DNA of 23,019 bases. Source: Chloroflexota bacterium. GTDB taxonomy: Bacteria; Chloroflexota; Limnocylindria; Limnocylindrales; CSP1-4. Shown here piece after piece: positions 14,192 to 20,715 of the stretch. The stretch's first letter is position 1, and every line of letters starts with the position of its first letter. The DNA is taken from NCBI GenBank assembly GCA_021812735.1, contig JAKAMV010000044.1, positions 1-23,019 on the forward strand, read 5' to 3'. The notes beneath the pieces were generated by a model. It ran no database searches, was not told where the DNA came from, and saw only the letters and a list, made by a program, of their open reading frames with translations. The translations under genes were made by a program, and so were the position numbers.

Positions 14192-15364
14192 ATGGCCGGG
14201 AAGGTGCTCGTCGTCGACGACGATGCAGGCGTCCAGCGACTCCTGCAGCAGACACTGCGGGGCGAGGGCTACGAGGTGCTTCTCACCACCGAGGCCGGCG
14301 AGGCCTTCCGCCTCTGGCAGTCGGAGAACCCATCGCTGCTGCTGCTCGACGTGACGCTGCCCGGTGTCGACGGCTACGACCTGACGACCCGGATCCGCGG
14401 CGCTGAGCCGGCTGGCAGGCACGTCCCGATCATCATCCTCACCTCCGACCGCGACGTGTCCCAGAAGGTCCGAGCGCTCCGCTCGGGCGCGGACGACTAT
14501 CTGGTCAAGCCGTTCCACCCGGCCGAGCTCCTGGCCCGCATCAAGGCGCTCATCGCGCGCTTCACACCGGGCGACTCGCTCGGCGCGCGGCCGCCGATGG
14601 GCCGGATCCACGCCTACTACGGGGCCAAGGGCGGTGTCGGCACCACCACCATCGCCATCAACGCCGCGATCGCGCTGCGGTCGCTGGACCGCCGCGTGGT
14701 CCTGGTGGACGGCAACCTGCAGTTCGGCGATCACCGCGTGTTCATGGACCTCGCCAACGACCGCAAGAGCATCGTCGACGCGGTGAACGCCCCGACCATC
14801 GACGCGGACCTCATGAAGGGCGTGATCCAGGCCCACGACTCCGGTGTGGACCTGCTGCTGGCCCCGCCGACGCCCGAGGCTGCCGATCTGGTCACGGCCG
14901 GGCACGTGCACGAGATCCTGCAGGTGCTGGCCACGATGTACGACTACGTGATCGTCGACATCGACAAGCGCCTCGACGAGTTCAACCTGATGGTGCTGGA
15001 CATCGCGGAGACCATCTTCGCGGTGATGACCGCCGATCTCTCGTGCCTCAAGAACGTGCGCCTCGTCCTGGGCACGATGGGCCACCTGGGCTACGCGTCG
15101 GGCAAGCTCAAGCTGGTGCTCAACCGTTCGAACGCCTACACCGGCATCAACGTGAAGAGCGCCGAGGGCGCGCTGCGCCAGCCCATCGAGCACCAGATCG
15201 TCAATGAGTACCGGGGGGCCATCTCGGCGCTCAACACCGGCGCCCCGTTCATGGTCGCCAAGGCGGACTCGGTGCTGGGCCGCTCGGTGCTCGATTTCGC
15301 CAAGGCGGTCGACAAGGCGCCGGCGAGGTCTGCGCCGCAGCTGCAGCCCGGCCCGGCTCGCTGA
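14192..15364 (+). CDS. Response-regulator receiver fused to CpaE/TadZ-type ParA-like ATPase
   Basis: 390 residues. ATG14192 is chosen over in-frame ATGs at 14171 and 14177 because GGGAGG (14182-14187) precedes it and the protein then begins MAGKVLVVDDD, the normal receiver start. Residues 3-120 are a complete receiver: acidic pocket D9-D11, phosphoacceptor D53 in LLLLDVTLPG, T84/S85, and K106 in YLVKPF. From about 138 there is a MinD/ParA-like domain with HAYYGAKGGVGTTT (deviant Walker A, signature K146, Thr where ParA has the second Lys) and VVLVDGNLQFGD, the CpaE/TadZ strand-2 motif. TadZ/CpaE proteins localise Tad-pilus secretion ATPases at the cell pole. No other tad genes are in view. 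It lies directly upstream of comM-dprA. Confidence 0.9.
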   Translation: MAGKVLVVDDDAGVQRLLQQTLRGEGYEVLLTTEAGEAFRLWQSENPSLLLLDVTLPGVDGYDLTTRIRGAEPAGRHVPIIILTSDRDVSQKVRALRSGADDYLVKPFHPAELLARIKALIARFTPGDSLGARPPMGRIHAYYGAKGGVGTTTIAINAAIALRSLDRRVVLVDGNLQFGDHRVFMDLANDRKSIVDAVNAPTIDADLMKGVIQAHDSGVDLLLAPPTPEAADLVTAGHVHEILQVLATMYDYVIVDIDKRLDEFNLMVLDIAETIFAVMTADLSCLKNVRLVLGTMGHLGYASGKLKLVLNRSNAYTGINVKSAEGALRQPIEHQIVNEYRGAISALNTGAPFMVAKADSVLGRSVLDFAKAVDKAPARSAPQLQPGPAR

Positions 15365-15454
15365 GCGCGGGCGGTCGCCTAGCGGTCGGCCACCTGCCGC
15401 AAAGCCGAACCCCAGGGTGGGGTCTGGGATAAGCCCCCGGTGAGCCGTGCGGCC

Positions 15455-15460
15455 TAGTGT
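15455..15460 (+). promoter_or_regulatory. -10-like TAGTGT before comM (leaderless start)
   Basis: TAGTGT lies 7 bases before the GTG at 15468, predicting transcription start at the start codon. If correct, the earlier in-frame GTGs at 15447 and 15459 cannot be used. A weak ACCCC-agggt-GGGGT hairpin (15409-15423) precedes it. Confidence 0.4.
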
Positions 15461-15467
15461 GCCGCCC

Positions 15468-17036
15468 GTGCTTGCAACGCTGCTCTCCGCCACTCTCCAC
15501 GGTCTCGTCGGCCGAGTCGTCCGCGTCGAGGTGGACGTAGCGCCCGGGCTGCCGGGGTTCACCATCGTCGGTCTGCCGGACGCGGCCCTGTCTGAGGCGC
15601 GGGAGCGGGTGCGCGGCGCCCTGCGCAACGCCGGCTACCGGCACCCGCCGCGCCGGATCACGGTCAACTTGGCGCCGGCCGAGCTGCGCAAGGCGGGCGC
15701 GTCCCTGGACCTCGCCATCGCGCTGGGCGTACTGCTAGGGTCGGAGCAGGTGGCGGCCGACGTGGGCGGCGTCGGCCTGGTGGGGGAGCTGGGCCTCGGC
15801 GGCGAGGTGCGTCGGGTGCCCGGCCTGCTGCCGATGACCCTGGCGCTGCGCGACCGAGGGGTGCGGCGGGTGCTCGTGCCCGAGGAGGGCGAGGCGGAAG
15901 CCCGCCTGGCGCCTGGGGTGGAGGTCGTCGGGGTCGCCTCGCTGGGCGACGCGGCGGGCACGCTCCGGCGGCCGCTGGCCAGGCGGCCGGCGCCGTCCCC
16001 GCTGCCGAGGACGGGCATCACGGCCGGCCGCACGGACAGCTGCCACGCCGGATTGGGGAGCGTCCCGGACCGGACGCCGGACCTGGCGGATGTGCGAGGC
16101 CAGGCGGCGGCGCGGCGGGGACTGGAGATCGCGCTCGCCGGCGGCCACGCCCTGCTGCTCATCGGGCCGCCCGGCGCGGGCAAGACGCTCCTCGCGCGGA
16201 CGATCCCGTCGCTCCTGCCGGACCTCGACGATGCGGCGGCGCTGGCGGCCACCGTGGTCGCGTCGGTGGCGTCCGAGGCGCCGGTGACCGAGCTCCGGCG
16301 TCGGCCGCCGGTGCGCATGCCGCACCACACGGTGAGCTACGCGGGCATGGTGGGCGGGGGCGCGCGGCTCACCCCCGGTGAGGTGACCCTCGCCGACCAG
16401 GGGTGCCTGGTCTGCGACGAGCTGCCGGAGTTCGGCCGTGACGTGCTCGAGGCGCTTCGCCAGCCGCTGGAGGAGGGGAGCGTCGCCGTGGTGCGTGTCG
16501 GGCGCTGGGCCACGTTCCCCGCCCGGTTCACGTTCGTCGCCGCGATGAACCCGTGTCCCTGCGGCCAGCTGGGGTCGGCGAGCCAGGCCTGCACATGCCC
16601 GGCCGGCGCGCCGCAGCGGTACCTGCGCCGCGTGTCCGGCCCGCTCCGCGACCGGATCGACCTCTGGGCGACGATGGACCGAGTCCCGCCGGACCAGCTG
16701 CTGCGCGGCGCCGCACCGGAGTCATCCGCGGTGGTCGGCGCGCGGATCGCCGAGGCCCGCGGGCGGCAGCTGAGCCGCAACCAGGGGCTGCCCAACGGGC
16801 GTCTCGGGGGCCGCAGCCTGCGGGAGGCCTGCCGCCTCGACGGTCCGGCGTCGGGGCGTGCAGTGCTGCTGGCCGAGCGCGAGGGGCTCTCGGGCCGCGG
16901 CACCGACCGGCTGCTCCGCGTGGCGCGGACCATCGCAGACCTCGCGGGCCGGCACGCGGTGATCACCGCTGACCTCGACGAGGCGGCCCGGTTCCGCGTC
17001 CCGGCCGACCGGTTCCGGCTGGGGCTGGCCGGCTGA
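15468..17036 (+). CDS. comM: YifB/ComM family AAA+ ATPase (Mg-chelatase-like), branch-migration helicase
   Basis: In natural transformation ComM is a hexameric helicase that promotes branch migration to integrate incoming DNA. The protein is 522 residues from GTG15468, or 529 from GTG15447; family members begin near the MLA...SAxxxG block, favouring 15468. The N-terminal Lon-like domain has DVAPGLPGFTIVGLPD and VNLAPAELRK. Walker A is GPPGAGKT (233-240) and Walker B has D317-E318 in CLVCDELPEF. AAMNPCPCG with C363, C365, C375 and C377 forms the small zinc-like insertion, followed by the sensor LRDRIDLW and the C-terminal Mg-chelatase domain. The dprA start overlaps its stop (TGATG). Confidence 0.93.
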   Translation: MLATLLSATLHGLVGRVVRVEVDVAPGLPGFTIVGLPDAALSEARERVRGALRNAGYRHPPRRITVNLAPAELRKAGASLDLAIALGVLLGSEQVAADVGGVGLVGELGLGGEVRRVPGLLPMTLALRDRGVRRVLVPEEGEAEARLAPGVEVVGVASLGDAAGTLRRPLARRPAPSPLPRTGITAGRTDSCHAGLGSVPDRTPDLADVRGQAAARRGLEIALAGGHALLLIGPPGAGKTLLARTIPSLLPDLDDAAALAATVVASVASEAPVTELRRRPPVRMPHHTVSYAGMVGGGARLTPGEVTLADQGCLVCDELPEFGRDVLEALRQPLEEGSVAVVRVGRWATFPARFTFVAAMNPCPCGQLGSASQACTCPAGAPQRYLRRVSGPLRDRIDLWATMDRVPPDQLLRGAAPESSAVVGARIAEARGRQLSRNQGLPNGRLGGRSLREACRLDGPASGRAVLLAEREGLSGRGTDRLLRVARTIADLAGRHAVITADLDEAARFRVPADRFRLGLAG

Positions 17037-18334
17037 TGCTCGGCGTGGGGCGCCGCGGTCCGCTGGGCCGAGACGCGGACCCGGCGAGTGACACCGGCGG
17101 CCGGCCGCCGGTCCGCGGGCTGGACGAGCGGGATGCGTGGGTGGTGCTGGCCGGTGCGCGCGGCGTGGGCCCTGTGACCTTCGGGCGGCTCTTGGGGTGC
17201 TACGGGAGCGCCGGCGCTGTGCTGCGAGACGCCGCTGCGGACGGCGCCGTGGCGCGGCTGGTGGCCGCCTCCGCGGGGCCCGACACCACGCCAAGCCTAG
17301 GCCCGACGTCGGCCCTCACGATCGTGGCCGCGGCAGCGGACCCGGACCGCGCGCTCGAGGCGGTGCGGCGAGCCGGGGTCGGGGTGGTGACCTATCGGGA
17401 CCCGGCATATCCGAGCCGCCTGCGGCGCATCGAGCTGCCGCCGCCGGTCCTGTTCGTCGCTGGCGACCCGATGGCACTGGAACCGCCCCACGCGGTGGCG
17501 CTCGTCGGGACCCGCCGGCCCACCGCGGTCGGGCGGGCGACGGCGGCACGGGTTGCGGAGGCGGTCGCCGGGCGCGGCGCGACGGTCGTGTCTGGTCTCG
17601 CCTATGGGATCGACGCGGCCGCCCACAGCGCTGCGGTGCGACGGGGGCTGCCGACGGTGGCGGTCGTTGGCGGCGGGCACAGCCACCTGTACCCCGCTGG
17701 GCATCGCGGTCTGGCGGCGGCGATCGTCGCGGGCGGCGGCGCCGTCGTGAGTGAGTTCGCGCCCGACGTGCCGCCGTCGCGCGGCACCTTCCCGCGGCGC
17801 AATCGCCTCATCAGCGGCCTGTCCGACGCTACCGTGGTGGTTGAGGCGGGCGCGCGCAGCGGCGCCCTCACCACCGCGGCCTGGGCCTTGGAGCAGGGCC
17901 GGTCACTGTTCCTCGTCCCCGGGCGACTCGACGACCCGGCGGTCGCCGGGTCGCTGGCCTTCCTGCGCGAGGCGGGGCCAGAGGCCCGGATCGTGGCCGG
18001 CATCGCCGAGCTGCTCGAGGATCTCGAACTGGACCGCGGAGGTGCAGCGACTGTCTCCGGCGGGACGTGCAGCGCGTCGTCGTCGGCCGGCCTCGGCGAG
18101 GCGGAGGCGGCTGTCGCTGCCGCGCTGCGCAGCGGAGCAGGCGGCGTCGACGAGCTCGTCAACGCCACCGGACTGCCGGGCGCCACGGTCCTCGCGGCGA
18201 TCACGACTCTGGAGCTCCGCGGGCTCGCCCTCGAGGTGCTCGGCCGCTACCAGCCGTCGGGGTGGCTGGCGGAGCCGGCGACGGGGCCCGCCCACCGGCC
18301 GTGGGTCGGGCCGGCACGCGGGCCTGCGAGATGA
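17036..18334 (+). CDS. dprA: DNA-processing protein DprA
   Basis: Binds incoming single-stranded DNA and loads RecA during transformation. 432 residues. An N-terminal HhH/SAM-like helical region (about 33-110, ARGVGPVTFGRLL) leads into the extended Rossmann fold (about 120-330): VALVGTRRPTAVG, VVSGLAYGIDAAAH (SGxxxGID), FPRRNRLISGLSDATVVVEA and SGALTTAAWALEQGR. A C-terminal winged-helix (DML1-like) domain spans about 350-410. ATG17036 shares bases with the comM stop; the first 27 residues are low-complexity, so a later start cannot be excluded. Order comM-dprA-(2 genes)-topA echoes the common dprA-topA linkage. Confidence 0.95.
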   Translation: MLGVGRRGPLGRDADPASDTGGRPPVRGLDERDAWVVLAGARGVGPVTFGRLLGCYGSAGAVLRDAAADGAVARLVAASAGPDTTPSLGPTSALTIVAAAADPDRALEAVRRAGVGVVTYRDPAYPSRLRRIELPPPVLFVAGDPMALEPPHAVALVGTRRPTAVGRATAARVAEAVAGRGATVVSGLAYGIDAAAHSAAVRRGLPTVAVVGGGHSHLYPAGHRGLAAAIVAGGGAVVSEFAPDVPPSRGTFPRRNRLISGLSDATVVVEAGARSGALTTAAWALEQGRSLFLVPGRLDDPAVAGSLAFLREAGPEARIVAGIAELLEDLELDRGGAATVSGGTCSASSSAGLGEAEAAVAAALRSGAGGVDELVNATGLPGATVLAAITTLELRGLALEVLGRYQPSGWLAEPATGPAHRPWVGPARGPAR

Positions 18335-18336
18335 TG

Positions 18337-18367
18337 CCGCCCCAGGGGGTCGGAACCGCCGGGGCGG
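18337..18367 (+). terminator. Possible hairpin after dprA
   Basis: CCGCCCC (18337-18343) pairs with GGGGCGG (18361-18367) across a 17-base loop, just after the dprA stop. It lacks a T tract, so it is a weak candidate. Confidence 0.3.
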
Positions 18368-18369
18368 GG

Positions 18370-18398
18370 TGGACTCGTCTGGGGCCCGGTGCTACGCT
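18370..18398 (+). promoter_or_regulatory. Promoter TGGACT-17-TACGCT before the CAP protein
   Basis: -35-like TGGACT (18370-18375) and -10 TACGCT (18393-18398) have a 17-base spacer, placing transcription start near 18405 and leaving a leader of roughly 88 bases before TTG18493. Confidence 0.5.
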
Positions 18399-18492
18399 CC
18401 GCCCGTTCCCGGACTGCGAGCGCGCGCATGACCGGGCGGTGGCGTCGTCGTCCCCGGGCGCCACGGGACAGGACGCAGTGGAGGACCACCGA

Positions 18493-20160
18493 TTGCGGAA
18501 GCTCGGGGCGACCGTGCTCGCCCTGCCCGTGCTCTCCGTCGTCTACCTGGCCGTGGCGGTCAGGTCAGTTGGTCGCCTTCGTGCAGCGGGATTCGTCGGC
18601 GCCGTCGGGCTCATGGCGCTCGTCCTCATGGTCGGCGGTCGGCCTGCCCCCTCGACCGCCGTCCCGCCTTCGCCGCCACGCCCCGTCGAGGCACGACTGC
18701 TCGACGCGGTCGTGACCGGCCATCCGCTCAAGGTGCCGTTCCAGATCGGCTTCGACGCGCCGATGGACGCCGCGTCGGTGGCGGCTGCGCTGCGGGTCTC
18801 TCCGGACGCCGCACTGTCGTTCTCGTGGTCCGCCGACGGGAAGGACCTGACCCTCGCGCCGGTCACCGCGTGGACGCCGGACACGCTGTACTCCATCACG
18901 GTCGACTCGACGGCGCGGGCCGCGGACGGCGGGGCCCTGGCCAGCCCAGTGCGTGCTGTCGTGCTCACGGCGAGTGCCGGCACGGGCACGATGAGCGCCA
19001 CCGCTCTGATCGGCGGCCGCGCCGCGGCCACCACGTCGTTCGCCATCCACCTTGACCGTGCCGTGGCCGTGGCGGCTGTCCAGGCCGCGTTGCAGGTGGT
19101 GCCGTCCGTTGCGGGCACGGTCACGGCCGGGGCAGGCCAGGGCGACTACGTGTTCACGCCGGACAGCCCGCTGGCCGCCAACACGGCGTACCGCCTGACG
19201 CTGGCGGGTCTGGTGGACAGCGACGGGATCGCCTTCGCGTCGACGCCGACCATCGCCGTGAGGACGGCGCAAGCCCCAACAGTTGTGCGCTTCCGCCCCC
19301 TGAACGCCGCCAAGGACCAGGCCCAGGCCTCGGTGCTGTCGGTGCGCTTCACCGACAAGATGAACCGCACGACCACCGCAGCCGCGTTCAGGGTGGTCGC
19401 CGCGGGCAAGACGGTGCCCGGCAAGGTCACCTGGGCCGAGACGGACCACGTCCTGGTGTTCACCCCCACGTCGGCCCTCCCGTACGGTGCCAAGGTCGCG
19501 ATGACCGTAGCGACGTCCGCGACATCCGCCTCGGGCATGCCGCTCGCCGAGCGCGCCGGCGGCACCTTCAGCGTGAAGGCCAAGCCCGTGCCGCCCAAGT
19601 CGGCCAAGACCGTCAAGACCCCGACGACCACGACCAAGGCGCCGACCGCGACCGCGACCAAGCCCATCCCGCACCCCAGCGGTACCGGCGGATCGGGCGG
19701 CGTCTCCGCCAGCTGGTACTCGGTCGAGACCTACTACCTCCAGCTGATGAACTGCACCCGGACCGGCGGCTGGGTCACCTCGACGGGCGCCTGCTCGTCG
19801 CCCGGCGGCCGCAACGTGGCGCCGCTCGAGCTGTCCGCGAGCATCAGCACCAAGGTCTCCCGCCCGTACGCCCAGTACCTCGCGGCGCACGACTTGTGCA
19901 ACCACTTCTACGGCGGCACGCCGGGCGACCGGCTGCATCGTGCGGGGTACAGCAGCTACAACTGGGCCGAGAACATCGGCTGCGAGGACATCAGCCCCTA
20001 CAGATCGGTCCTGGGCTCGCACCTGTTCTTCCAGAGCGAGAAGCCGTACAACGGCGGCCACTACGTCAACATGATGAACTCCCTCTACACCGAAGTCGGC
20101 ATCGGCGTCTGGGTGTCCGGCGGCCGGACGCGCCTGGTCGTTGACTTCTACCGGCCATAG
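18493..20160 (+). CDS. Secreted/anchored protein with three Ig-like (Big_5) domains and a C-terminal CAP domain
   Basis: 555 residues from TTG18493, with GGAGG (18480-18484) 8 bases upstream; GTGs at 18439 and 18478 are in-frame alternatives, and GTG18553 would give a simple signal peptide. Two hydrophobic segments (about 5-24 and 31-48) suggest an anchor. Three bacterial Ig-like units (about 65-160, 165-258 and 262-362) follow, each with the Big_5 pattern F(D/T)xxM or LDRA, a xxVxPxxxxxxN/GTxYxxT-like edge. A Lys/Thr/Pro linker (363-397) leads to a CAP/SCP domain: HDLCNHF (C469, H471), GDRLHRAGY, WAENIGCED (E493) and GGHYVNMMN (H523), ending VVDFYRP. Cys 421, 434, 469 and 497 could form two disulfides outside the cell. 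The function of bacterial CAP proteins is generally unknown. It is unrelated by domain to the competence genes beside it. Confidence 0.85.
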   Translation: MRKLGATVLALPVLSVVYLAVAVRSVGRLRAAGFVGAVGLMALVLMVGGRPAPSTAVPPSPPRPVEARLLDAVVTGHPLKVPFQIGFDAPMDAASVAAALRVSPDAALSFSWSADGKDLTLAPVTAWTPDTLYSITVDSTARAADGGALASPVRAVVLTASAGTGTMSATALIGGRAAATTSFAIHLDRAVAVAAVQAALQVVPSVAGTVTAGAGQGDYVFTPDSPLAANTAYRLTLAGLVDSDGIAFASTPTIAVRTAQAPTVVRFRPLNAAKDQAQASVLSVRFTDKMNRTTTAAAFRVVAAGKTVPGKVTWAETDHVLVFTPTSALPYGAKVAMTVATSATSASGMPLAERAGGTFSVKAKPVPPKSAKTVKTPTTTTKAPTATATKPIPHPSGTGGSGGVSASWYSVETYYLQLMNCTRTGGWVTSTGACSSPGGRNVAPLELSASISTKVSRPYAQYLAAHDLCNHFYGGTPGDRLHRAGYSSYNWAENIGCEDISPYRSVLGSHLFFQSEKPYNGGHYVNMMNSLYTEVGIGVWVSGGRTRLVVDFYRP

Positions 20161-20162
20161 GC

Positions 20163-20184
20163 GGTCCCGCCGCCGGCTGGGACC
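20163..20184 (+). terminator. Small hairpin after the CAP gene
   Basis: GGTCCC (20163-20168) and GGGACC (20179-20184) form a perfect 6-bp stem with a 10-base loop, 2 bases after the stop codon. It lacks a T tract. Confidence 0.3.
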
Positions 20185-20228
20185 ATCTGCCCGGTGACGC
20201 GGGCCCGCGCATCGGGGAGGATCGACGC

Positions 20229-20621
20229 GTGATCCGCAACGTCGTCGTCCACATCGCCAACGAGCAGCCGCTGCTGGCGGACCTGTTCGAGCTCCCCGCC
20301 GCCACCGACGCCGGCCTGCTGTGCACCAACCTGCGAGCGATGGACGGCAAGCGGCCGGTGTTCATCGACCGGATCGAGAGCACGTTCTTCTTCCCGTACC
20401 GCGCGATCCGGTTCCTCGAGATCCCCACCGGGGCCCTCGAGCGCCATCGGGAGAAGGGCGGCCGGCCAGCGTCCGCTGTGCGCGCGGCGCGCGAGGCACC
20501 GGGCGAGGCCCAGGAGGTCGAGACGCTGCTGCCGGCAGTGATCGAGGTCGACGCGGGCGCCGAGGCTGAGCTGGGCGACGAGATCGACGAGGACTTCCTG
20601 CGCCGCATCCGCGACGTGTAG
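20229..20621 (+). CDS. Small protein of unknown function
   Basis: 130 residues from GTG20229, with an excellent GGGGAGG (20214-20220) 8 bases upstream. I do not recognise a family. The first 75 residues look like a compact alternating strand/helix fold (IRNVVVHIANEQPLLADLF, then LLCTNLRAMDGKRPVFID and STFFFPYRAIRFLEIP), which reads like genuine coding sequence. The rest (about 76-130) is Ala/Glu-rich, acidic and probably disordered or helical. There is no signal peptide or membrane segment, so it is cytoplasmic. It sits 68 bases after the CAP gene and 94 bases before topA, which has its own -10, so linkage to either is loose. Confidence 0.75.
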   Translation: MIRNVVVHIANEQPLLADLFELPAATDAGLLCTNLRAMDGKRPVFIDRIESTFFFPYRAIRFLEIPTGALERHREKGGRPASAVRAAREAPGEAQEVETLLPAVIEVDAGAEAELGDEIDEDFLRRIRDV

Positions 20622-20699
20622 CCCGGGCTGGGCTCTCTGGCCGTCCGCGGGGGGCGGCCCAGCCGCCAGCCGGATAACGGGGGGCCACACCCCCGATGC

Positions 20700-20705
20700 T
20701 ACACT
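20700..20705 (+). promoter_or_regulatory. -10 TACACT before topA
   Basis: TACACT, in the context GCTACACT, is 10 bases before ATG20716, giving a leader of only a few bases. A GGGGG-ccaca-CCCCC type inverted repeat (about 20680-20694) lies immediately upstream, where supercoiling or a regulator could act. Confidence 0.45.
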
Positions 20706-20715
20706 CCCGGCCGCC

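Noticed and set aside
8561..15628. Very long minus-strand open frames (866, 812 and 847 codons) opposite trpB to comM
   Set aside because: They shadow recognised genes on the + strand, have low-complexity Arg/His/Asp-rich translations and cross several gene boundaries.
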